Assembly: GCA_027575765.1 (NCBI GenBank)
Contig: JANBPT010001338.1
Location: 1 to 10,379, forward strand
Direction: 5' to 3'
DNA: 10,379 nucleotides
Source: Tieghemiomyces parasiticus
Taxonomy: Eukaryota; Kickxellomycota; Dimargaritomycetes; Dimargaritales; Dimargaritaceae
The number at the start of each line of letters is the position of its first letter. Within the stretch, counting starts at the first letter, position 1. The notes under the pieces were generated by a model. That model saw only the letters and a list, made by a program, of their open reading frames with translations, made no database searches and had not been told where the DNA came from. Shown here piece by piece: positions 1-5,846 of the stretch. Made by a program: the position numbers and the translations under genes.

Positions 1-166
1 GCGTTAGGCGGACCAGGGCTGCTCTCCTGGGCGGTAGAAATCGAGATGCGGTCGGGTCCCTTCCATGGCCGACTACCCATGGGCACTTTCGTTATTCTTT
101 TTCTTTTTTTTCTTCGACCGAGCTGTGGCTGGTGGTTGACCAGGCGGTCCGACCCTGGCAGGCAAC

Positions 167-193
167 GGAGACCGGGCAGCGTGAGCGGTCTCC
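167..193. repeat. Inverted repeat, 7-bp arms
   Basis: GGAGACC at 167-173 is matched by GGTCTCC at 187-193 with a 13-nt loop. It resembles the hairpins at 355-375 and 1889-1910 in starting with GGAG and ending with CTCC. It is not followed by a T-run, so nothing marks it as a terminator. Confidence 0.55.
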
Positions 194-354
194 CGGGTAC
201 CACTGGATAACGTGACTTTAAAGGCAGCCGGTGCCCAATGGAGGGCTCCAGATGCTGGGTCGCAAGGCGGACCGACGTCGTAGAGTTGGGAGGCAGGGTG
301 TGATGGCAAGGACTACACCTCACCGGGACCTACAGGTCTGGCTCCCTTAGATAC

Positions 355-375
355 GGAGGACCGGGGAGGTCCTCC
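355..375. repeat. Perfect hairpin, 8-bp arms and 5-nt loop
   Basis: GGAGGACC at 355-362 pairs perfectly with GGTCCTCC at 368-375 around the loop GGGGA. A shorter inverted repeat, GACCT-AC-AGGTC, lies about 20 bases to its left. The arms are strong enough to form a stable stem in single-stranded DNA or RNA. No role can be assigned. Confidence 0.65.
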
Positions 376-625
376 TTCGTCAGTGCCAGGTCAGTCGCCA
401 CAGCCTGAGGGAACCTGCCTGATGCTGATAGCCAGGCCAGGAATAGGCCTACTAAAGCGTGGCCCCAATCATCTAAGCTACTCTGGACGCCATTCAGCTC
501 AAGTCTGACAGCCAACAAGTTCTATTACCAGAGGCGAAAGATAGAGTGATTTGAGGAAGAGACAGCAGGCATGCACTTCAGGCTAACCTACAATCGTATA
601 TTTGACACCCCAAGTGATGCATATT

Positions 626-642
626 ATCCGAGAATAGCTCAG
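626..642. repeat. Left copy of 17-bp target-site duplication
   Basis: ATCCGAGAATAGCTCAG is identical to 1217-1233. The next bases outward and inward differ (T625 against G1216, G643 against C1234), so the match ends cleanly at 17 bp. The sequence is the first 15 bases of tRNA-Tyr plus two flanking bases. A 17-bp direct repeat fits target-primed reverse transcription by LINE machinery, which usually duplicates roughly 7-20 bp. Confidence 0.85.
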
Positions 643-1216
643 GTGAAGTGAATGTTTATTTATAGTGAATCTAAGGCAGGCGGCCTCTTGGCCATATGTT
701 GCCATCCACAGGGGAAACACAATGGGAGAAAGCTTTGTAGCCAGTAGCAGCCAGACAGTGACACCAGGAAAGGGAGAGGGGAAGGGCAGTGGGGGGACGG
801 GGACTTTAAGACCAGAGAAGGGAGACATGCCCCATTAAGCCTGGGTGGGCATCACCACACAGCCAACCACCAGCCAGACCCAGGAGGCAAGGGTGGCCAC
901 TAGGAGGGGGGGCATTAAAACTCCCATTGGGGGGAGAAGACAGAGGGAGCCAATGGGGCAGGGAGGCCACCAGATGCTAACCAATGAGGGGATTCTGCTG
1001 GTGGACCAAGCCAACCAGCCACCTAAGGGCAGCCAATGTCACAGAGGGAGTCAGAAGACAGGGGAAACTAGCTGCGTAATCGACTGCAGCGGAGGGGTAG
1101 TGCCCCTTTCAATTAATGGATTTTATAATAAGGGACAGCCATGGCAGCACCAGGAATTGAACCCCAACCTTCCCAGTATAGACCCAGCGCACTACCAACT
1201 GAGCCATCTGCCATGG
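643..1216 (-). mobile_element. tRNA-derived SINE-like insertion, 574 bp
   Basis: The element is bounded by an exact 17-bp duplication (626-642 and 1217-1233). Read on the minus strand, it starts two or three bases inside the duplication with a 72-nt tRNA-like head (1213 to 1142) holding intact Pol III A and B boxes. About 500 nt of body follow, and it ends at 643. The tail has no poly(A). It ends in a short A/T-rich segment containing AATAAA and two copies of ATTCACT. No protein frame inside looks real. Head at the 5' end, lack of coding capacity, size and duplication together are the defining features of a SINE. The body carries several CCAAT or ATTGG motifs (for example 950, 981 and 1033) and is pyrimidine-rich on the element strand. 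An AAAA at 917-920, TTTT on the element strand, might stop Pol III early, so the element may be composite or decayed. I do not recognise the family. Confidence 0.8.
1142..1213 (-). promoter_or_regulatory. tRNA-like SINE head with internal Pol III promoter
   Basis: On the minus strand a tRNA-like unit of 72 nt begins TGGCAG (1213-1208) and ends CTGCCA (1147-1142), giving a perfect 6-bp acceptor-like stem. The A box TGGCTCAGTTGG lies at 1206-1195 and the B box GGTTCAATTCC at 1163-1153. The D stem has one mismatch. The anticodon arm does not fold, because CTGGG occurs as a direct rather than an inverted repeat, and the T stem is weak. It is therefore a tRNA-derived promoter rather than a working tRNA gene. 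Confidence 0.8.
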
Positions 1217-1233
1217 ATCCGAGAATAGCTCAG
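1217..1233. repeat. Right copy of 17-bp target-site duplication
   Basis: This copy is identical to 626-642. It contributes the first 15 bases of the intact tRNA-Tyr gene (1219-1233), including the acceptor 5' strand and the start of the A box. The duplication is what kept the tRNA gene complete after insertion. Confidence 0.85.
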
Positions 1234-1302
1234 CTGGTAGAGCGGGAGACTGTAGTTTCACGCGATATCTCTAGGTCCCTGGTTCAATTCCGGGTTCTCG
1301 GA
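1219..1302 (+). tRNA. tRNA-Tyr (anticodon GTA) with 11-nt intron
   Basis: This is a complete cloverleaf for the tyrosine tRNA that decodes TAC and TAT. The acceptor stem CCGAGAA (1219-1225) pairs perfectly with TTCTCGG (1295-1301), followed by discriminator A1302. The D arm is GCTC/GAGC with loop AGCTGGTA. The anticodon stem GGAGA (1245-1249) pairs with TCTCT (1268-1272). The anticodon GTA is at 1252-1254. The T arm is CCTGG/CCGGG around TTCAATT. An 11-nt intron (1256-1266) sits at the canonical place after position 37, and C1250 can pair with G1264, as the splicing enzyme's anticodon-intron pair requires. C1-G72 and A73 are the expected eukaryotic tyrosine identity elements. The A box is near 1226-1237, the B box at 1281-1291, and a T5 terminator follows at 1308. 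CCA is not encoded, as expected. Its upstream flank is now a SINE-like element. Confidence 0.97.
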
Positions 1303-1307
1303 CTATC

Positions 1308-1312
1308 TTTTT
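1308..1312 (+). terminator. Pol III T5 terminator of tRNA-Tyr
   Basis: A run of five T starts six bases after the discriminator base of tRNA-Tyr, the usual position and length for a Pol III termination signal. Confidence 0.85.
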
Positions 1313-2350
1313 GTTCATTTCCTTTTGGTCCCTGTCCACCCCCTGTGTAGTTGCCCGATGGGGAGTGTTTTAGTTGCCTACTTTTTACAAGGTTAGTGGT
1401 CGTATTATTCGAGATGCCCCCTCCTAAGATGGCCTATAGGTATAGTACGCCGGTTTCTACGCCCAATCCCCTCCCCTACGCTTTACCCCTCGGCACGCCA
1501 CTTTTCAAGCCGCTGGTTAGCCTTAACAACCAGGTGGTTTTGCTATCGCTAATAAATAAAAGCCTAAGCCCGCCCATGCTTGTAACGCACTTTCCTGTGA
1601 ATACGGCCTGTTGTTGTTGTTATTGGACTTCGACTGGGTAAAGCCACGGCTTCCATAGGCGCAATGCGAAAACGGCGTGCTGTACGACCAGACGGCCGTG
1701 CACCGACCGTAGCATACTTCCGCGGTCACTCAGGGGGCTCGGTTATACGACAACCGAGGGGAGAAGGAAATAGCGAGTGCCCAAGGCAGCCAGGGCGAGG
1801 TGGGCCGGTAGTGCTTTGTGACTTGCGGAAAAGGGCTACTGGTCACTTTATCCATCCGTCCCCACATTAACGAGCCGTAACAGGCCATGGAGGGCCATAA
1901 CCGGCCCTCCGTACACACCATCCCTGTACGGCGGCCGGAGATGTAAAGGGCGGGGGAAGGAGGCGATCCGGCACGGTGGAAGCCTCCCTGGGTGCAGGCT
2001 GGTCGGCAGCAGGGGTGGAGGAGTCGTACAGCCTGCGCTAAGCGGCGGAGGCAGAGCACCGGGTCTCAATTATGCAGGCCAAGACGACCGACGGGCGGAC
2101 TTGCCTTTTACAAGGACTGGGTGGCCCTGGACGGCTGTCGACCTCGCCTGGGCCCATGTCGTATACGCTTGGCCGGTTGCTGGCCAATTATACCGGCTGT
2201 GGTCCGGGGTTTATAGCCGCCCAGCCACGGTTCACCACGCACACGGGGTCAATTTCAGATACTGGCGGATGGCTGCTCGATTACGGAAAGCCTGCATGTG
2301 CCCGTTTAATCCCCCCTGTAAGGGGCCGGGAATGCTCGGGAGGAGATATT
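1313..2350. other. Gene-poor interval
   Basis: No frame here convinced me. It holds a short (TTG)n run near 1610-1620, a CCTATAGG palindrome near 1433, an AATAAATAAA at 1551-1560 that could be a plus-strand polyadenylation signal with no gene in front of it, and a strong hairpin at 1889-1910. From about 1650 the stretch becomes G/C-rich. A plus-strand frame from 2072 to 2467 is open but overlaps the minus-strand gene codon for codon, and I treat it as the less likely reading. Confidence 0.45.
1889..1910. repeat. Perfect hairpin, 8-bp arms and 6-nt loop
   Basis: GGAGGGCC at 1889-1896 pairs with GGCCCTCC at 1903-1910 around ATAACC. The design is like the hairpin at 355-375 (8-bp arms, GGAG start, CTCC end, short loop). 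It lies in non-coding sequence, and no adjacent T-run suggests termination. Confidence 0.65.
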
Positions 2351-2725
2351 TTACATGCAAACGGCGCAGGCGTTTGCTTCCGATTCAACGATGCTGGCGC
2401 TACGGCCTTCACCGGCAGCGTCGGTCGGATTGGACAAGGATCGGACCGCCGGGTGTACAATGGGTAGGGTCGCAACCACGGCGGGGGTGAGCTTCGTGGC
2501 CGGCAAAGCGGTGATGAGGAGGGGAGGATAAGTGCGTGAGACGGTGGAGGACCACGGGATGGTGGAGTCGCTGGGTGGGTGTGCAATGGGGAGGCGGGTG
2601 GCTTGGATGGTTGGTGGTCGGGAGGAGAGGGCGGCCAGGGTCCCTTTAGCCGTCCTTAGGATGCGGTCGGGGTCGTTAGCGAGGTATTGTATGGGGCCGT
2701 GCAACATCCGTTTCCTCCGTGGCAT
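2351..2725 (-). CDS. Hypothetical protein, 124 aa
   Basis: I do not recognise this protein. The start is the ATG at 2725-2723 in a favourable GCCGCC-like context, and the stop is TAA at 2353-2351. The frame stays open a little further upstream but without another ATG. By hand count roughly 70% of codons end in G or C, most often C, which fits the other coding frames. The N-terminus is basic (PRRKRM), the middle is rich in Pro, Ser and Thr, and the last residues are CAVCM. The cysteine spacing does not make a CaaX prenylation box. No transmembrane segment or known domain is visible. An A/T-rich TATA-like stretch near 2907-2913 lies about 180 bases upstream. The gene would diverge from the one starting at 3307. 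A complementary plus-strand frame (2072-2467) overlaps the 3' part, so strand assignment is not certain. Confidence 0.45.
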   Translation of the reverse strand: MPRRKRMLHGPIQYLANDPDRILRTAKGTLAALSSRPPTIQATRLPIAHPPSDSTIPWSSTVSRTYPPLLITALPATKLTPAVVATLPIVHPAVRSLSNPTDAAGEGRSASIVESEANACAVCM

Positions 2726-3306
2726 GGCGGGGAGAAGGCGGGGGCGGGGGTGGAGGTGCCCGGGCAGCACGTGTGGTTTGTGCGGGATCGGGAACGAGCC
2801 GCCAAGGTGAGGCCAGGAGGCGGACTGAGCGTCAACTGGGTGGGTGCCACGGAGGGGTCCGCCCCCCCCCCTTACTGCATTGTCGGATCATGGTCAAATG
2901 GCCGCGATATAATGTACTGGCGAGGTACTGGATTGCAAGTTTAGCACGGCAGGTCGATGGGGTGCGGGGATAAGGGCCGGCGCTGGAGCGTCGTACCTAC
3001 CCCCACCCGGCCGCGCCTGTGCACCCCGCCCGCCGCATCGGAACTCCGCTCGCGGTTCAGCCGGCAAGGCATGGGCCCCACCGTCCACCCCTTGTATTGT
3101 TTACTTGGGTGCAGGGCGACGAATGGCCCCGTCGGGCACCAGCAAGCCTTCCCGTGTCGAGGAGCCCCATTGCCACCCCTGCCTGCCGAAGGTTGCCTGC
3201 GGCTTTTTTTCCCCTTCTCCACATTTCGCCGTTGCATATTCCTTCTACCTTCCACAGCCCCCTTCCTCGGCCGCCAGCCTATTGTGGGCCCTCCCGTTTC
3301 GCACAG
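2726..3306. promoter_or_regulatory. Shared interval between divergent genes
   Basis: This separates the minus-strand frame at 2351-2725 from the plus-strand spliced gene at 3307. It contains a run of ten C at 2862-2871, a TATA-like ATATAA at 2907-2912 readable in both directions, and a pyrimidine-rich leader at about 3200-3290 just before the plus-strand ATG, typical of fungal 5' untranslated regions. Short frames here are overlapping and unconvincing. Confidence 0.45.
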
Positions 3307-3926
3307 ATGGACGTAAGTCAGCCGAGGTTGGTACGCACGGAATCGTGGTCGGGCTGCCACCTGGCGGCTCCCCTGTCGTAGCATCTAGGCCGTCGTGTAC
3401 TGCCCTGCAGGGCCTCGGATTGGTACTGACCTGTGGATACTTTTTGTTACCGCACCATCTCCACACGCTGCCCTAGCAGACCCCGGACAACCGGTCGGCC
3501 CACGCCGCCCGCGTCAACCAGTACATGCGGGGCTTCAATACGCCGTCGCCCTCACCCACCGCGCGCAAGTCCCTCCACAACCTGCGCGAGGCGGCCGCTG
3601 GTCAGCAGGCCACACCACCCGCCTTGGCCCTATCCCAGTCGGTGTACCAGCAGCAGGCGTCCCCGTCCTTCGGCTCCTCCGCCGGTGGTCTGTTCCGCTC
3701 GGCTTCGTTGTCTTCGGCACGTTCCCCCGCTTCGCGCCGCGGCGCCGTCGCCCCCGCTGCTGCCGCTGCGGCCAACCCGCCATCTAATCTTGGCAGCCCC
3801 CTGGCTCGGCATGACAGTGTCCTGTCGCCCCAGTTTGGGACGGAGCCCCCACCCGCCACCCCGCTCCCTGCGGGCCAGGACGGGACGCGGATGTATTTCC
3901 GCTACGAACTGATGATTGAGTTGTAA
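3307..3926 (+). CDS. Spliced hypothetical Ser/Pro/Ala-rich protein
   Basis: I do not recognise this protein. The best model joins 3307-3312, a first exon holding only ATG GAC, to 3477 onward. The donor after GAC is a consensus GTAAGT and the acceptor is CCCTAG (or CAG three bases later); both keep the frame. Read to the TAA at 3924-3926 the product is 151 aa. The second exon encodes NQYMRGFNTPSPSPTARKSL near residues 16-35, then a low-complexity Ser/Ala/Gln/Pro region with about ten Ser/Thr-Pro sites and an Ala run. It ends with a more ordered-looking segment, TRMYFRYELMIEL. The end is doubtful: a consensus donor GTAAGT starts at 3923, overlapping the stop, so the ordered C-terminal domain probably continues in later exons. 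The 5' leader is pyrimidine-rich. Likely a regulatory, mostly disordered protein, but that is inference. Confidence 0.55.
3313..3476 (+). other. Predicted 164-nt intron
   Basis: The donor GTAAGT at 3313 follows a two-codon exon and the acceptor AG is at 3475-3476, with an in-frame alternative at 3478-3479. A CTGAC branch-site-like motif lies near 3427. The frame before 3477 is closed by an in-frame TAG that is itself part of the acceptor, so splicing is needed to reach an upstream start. A 12-bp palindrome, GCCCTGCAGGGC, lies inside at 3402-3413. Confidence 0.55.
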
Positions 3927-4250
3927 GTGTGCGAACCGTTGCCTTCTGGTTCTTTAGGGCCTTCTATGGCGGCGGCGACCGTGCGGGAGTAGCATGGCGG
4001 CTACCGCATTATGCATCGGCACTGACCCCATTCCAACGCTGATTGTGGCGTACGCGCCGTCTTCTTCCTCATCTCTCCCACAACAGCAAGAACCTTTCGC
4101 AGCTTGAGCTGTGTCCAACTAATGTCCATATTATGCCGTCCCTAGATAAGGCACATAATCGACTATGTTATTGAACGGCACCTGAATGGATGGTAAGTCA
4201 GTTACTGACGGAGTGCTACCCTGCCATTGTCCAACACCAGTGTATGTGAA
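3927..4250 (+). other. Possible 3' exons of the preceding gene
   Basis: Several splice-like signals follow the donor at 3923: acceptors TTCTTTAG at 3957, CACAACAG at 4086 after a pyrimidine tract, and CCCTAG at 4145 preceded by a CTAAT branch-like motif. After 4145 a short frame reads IRHIIDYVIERHLNGW and stops at TAA 4194-4196. A second consensus donor GTAAGT overlaps that stop at 4193, with an acceptor CACCAG at 4240. I could not find one chain that keeps the frame with good signals throughout; using 4086 gives a different short C-terminus. RNA evidence would decide. Confidence 0.3.
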
Positions 4251-4760
4251 AGTAAGGTCGTTAAACCGCGCAGCAGATTTTATGGGTTCAAGTGTACATT
4301 ATTTTCCTTGGCGGTACATCTTTACAGATCTGACTTTTTGATTCTATCAACGGGAAGTATAGCCATACAATTTTCTTTTACCTACCCTTAACCCGCGTAT
4401 ATTGGAAATTCTATGCGAATAGTGACAACTTCGAAATAAATTGGAATTATTTCACAATGCAACTAATTGGTAGAATGCGAGATGGAATATAAGTAGCAGT
4501 GCGACACCGACTTTAGCCGATGAGGTGTATCTGAGGCTTTACGTTAACGAATAGGGAGCGTGCAAATCACGTTGTAACGGCTGTTGCCGAATAACTAATA
4601 CGCGTACGCGATGAACTACGCCAGCTCTGACTGTCGAGTTGCGTTCAGTCTCACACAAAACCTTCGTCATTAACACGGCTATGCACCTAGCCAACGGGAA
4701 GCGTCTTACAATCGGACTGCTTTCCTCTCCCTTCCCTTTTTGACTCACTCGCACACCCTC
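4251..4760. other. A/T-rich intergenic spacer
   Basis: Base composition drops sharply in G+C compared with the flanking coding regions, and no frame looks coding. An AATAAA at 4435-4440 is a plausible polyadenylation signal for the plus-strand gene to the left. The right end turns into a pyrimidine-rich stretch that leads into the next gene. Confidence 0.5.
4435..4440 (+). terminator. Candidate polyadenylation signal AATAAA
   Basis: AATAAA lies about 510 bases after the first stop (3926) and about 240 bases after the alternative stop (4196) of the preceding plus-strand gene, within A/T-rich sequence. The later stop would give the more usual 3' untranslated length. Confidence 0.35.
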
Positions 4761-4914
4761 TTCTAACGTTTGATGGTTCTGATCGGAGACACCTCTGAAT
4801 GCCTGTCTATCAAGATTCGCATTCCTTCAGCCCAATACCTCCCGTCCCCAGCCACTCTTACCATTTACTATCGTACTCTTCGTCTTCGCACCCGCTCTCT
4901 GACCTCTGCCAACC
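4729..4914 (+). promoter_or_regulatory. Pyrimidine-rich leader
   Basis: CT-rich blocks occur at about 4720-4765 and 4870-4910, separated by mixed sequence. Such tracts commonly surround transcription starts in fungal genes. The leader ends with CCAACC directly before the ATG at 4915. Confidence 0.4.
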
Positions 4915-5295
4915 ATGACCCAATTCCTAAAACGCAAGCATGCTGGCGAAGAGCTGACCAGCCGCAAGCGCCTTTTGGACGAAATGGCGTTTTCCACATC
5001 AGCGTTCGCCTCGAGCGCTTCGTGGCAGCCTTCCTCTACCCCCGTGATGCACAGCGCACCGGCCGCGGGTACGCAGCCACCACTATCGGAGGGAGAGGCC
5101 ATGGACATTGAACCTATGGCATCTGCTGCCAATTCCACCAACGTCAACGCGCTTAGGTCGGCTGCGCGGTACGGCCAGTTGGGCAGTAACAACCACTGTG
5201 TTAACGGCCAACGCCGACCTGGCGGCGAGCAACAACGACCTTACCGCACCTGGAGCTCGTGCATGTTTGAGTCTGGATCCGAGATTTACTTTTAG
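4915..5295 (+). CDS. Small hypothetical protein, 126 aa, bipartite NLS-like
   Basis: I do not recognise this protein. The ATG at 4915 has a good CCAACC context and an in-frame TGA at 4900-4902, so it is the first possible start of this frame. Stop is TAG at 5293-5295. Residues 6-19 (KRK, eight residues, RKR) fit a bipartite nuclear localisation signal. The rest is Ser/Ala/Pro-rich and acidic around EGEAMDIEP (about residues 59-67), and looks disordered. Codons mostly end in G or C up to about residue 90. After that the neighbouring frame looks more coding-like than this one, so the true C-terminus may differ through a small intron, a frameshift, or a base error in the sequence. An earlier ATG at 4770 opens a different frame that I take as a shadow. 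A nuclear role is only suggested by the basic motif. Confidence 0.5.
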   Translation: MTQFLKRKHAGEELTSRKRLLDEMAFSTSAFASSASWQPSSTPVMHSAPAAGTQPPLSEGEAMDIEPMASAANSTNVNALRSAARYGQLGSNNHCVNGQRRPGGEQQRPYRTWSSCMFESGSEIYF

Positions 5296-5690
5296 AGGTC
5301 GTCTGTACTCCGCACCACCCTTGTCGTTGATTTTACAGCGCATTAACACATCATGTTTATACCGCCAAGTTCACAACGATAGAGAGTATATTAGACAAGC
5401 GGTCGTCATAGTTGTACATCTCAAAAAAAAAAAAGCCTGTCACCCTGTCGTATGCCGTTTTCATTCTTATAAACTGTAGTTGTACCTTGCTATATACTTT
5501 TTCTTTGGACAAGCCACGGGGCTTTAAACTATCATGTTCACGTTATGCTGACTACGACAGTTGTTTTTTTATAGCTTGGTTGGCGGTCCCGATCATGCTT
5601 CACAGCAGTTTAACAGGAGCGCCTAGTTCTTCGCAGTGATCTACTCTAGATTGGTACACCCACTATATTGCACGATCAGCCGCTAACTAG
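5296..5690. other. A/T-rich region after the small gene
   Basis: Probable 3' untranslated and intergenic sequence. It includes a run of twelve A at 5423-5434. Frames running through it have A/T-rich codon endings unlike the genes nearby. No clear AATAAA is present on the plus strand. Confidence 0.4.
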
Positions 5691-5846
5691 AACTTCACGT
5701 CCATCCCGTCCCACTACAATAGTGTGCAAGAGGCGATCGATGGTCTGTCCCTTACCTCATCTCACCTCACGATCGTCCCTGGTCACGATGAACGCTACCA
5801 GCAGTGCTTGTTATGGCACATCCTGTCTCTACCGTCCGTCCCATAG
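5691..5846 (+). CDS. Orphan exon-like frame, 51 codons, unplaced
   Basis: The frame from 5691 to the TAG at 5844-5846 reads like real protein, for example SVQEAIDGLSLTSSHL and PGHDERYQQCLLWHIL, with mostly G/C-ending codons in the middle. It has no ATG of its own. Directly before it is CTAACTAG, which could be a branch site fused to a 3' splice site. No donor in the preceding gene (4915-5295) gave a frame-compatible join. It may be the last exon of a gene whose first exons I cannot place, or a gene remnant. I do not recognise the sequence. Confidence 0.3.
   Translation, partial: NFTSIPSHYNSVQEAIDGLSLTSSHLTIVPGHDERYQQCLLWHILSLPSVP

Larger units (their letters stand above)
1..625. other. Gene-poor left flank
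   Basis: I see no convincing gene here. Open frames on the minus strand are short, read through a T-rich run near 95-115, and look like chance openings. The stretch does hold two perfect hairpin-forming inverted repeats, listed separately. The last bases before 626 were probably the native upstream flank of the tRNA-Tyr gene before the adjacent insertion separated them, because a copy of the first 15 bases of that tRNA begins at 628. Confidence 0.5.

Noticed and set aside
583..828. Minus-strand frame of 81 codons inside the insertion's tail
   Set aside because: It crosses the element end and the target duplication into the flank; openness comes from CT-rich sequence.
1142..1213. A second functional tRNA gene on the minus strand
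   Set aside because: The acceptor stem and both boxes are good, but the anticodon arm cannot fold and the T stem is weak, so it is a tRNA-derived promoter rather than a tRNA.
845..1350. Plus-strand open frames of 127 and 69 codons
   Set aside because: They run through the SINE-like body, its tRNA-like head and the tRNA-Tyr gene, and have no protein-like composition.
2351..2365. CaaX prenylation motif at the C-terminus of the 124-aa protein
   Set aside because: The end is CAVCM; the cysteines are at -5 and -2 and not at the required -4 position.
3402..3413. 12-bp palindrome GCCCTGCAGGGC as a regulatory site
   Set aside because: It lies in a predicted intron, is a single copy, and palindromes of this size occur by chance in G/C-rich DNA.
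5423..5434. A12 tract as the poly(A) tail of a retroposed gene or SINE
   Set aside because: I found no flanking direct repeat and no retrocopy-like sequence in front of it.
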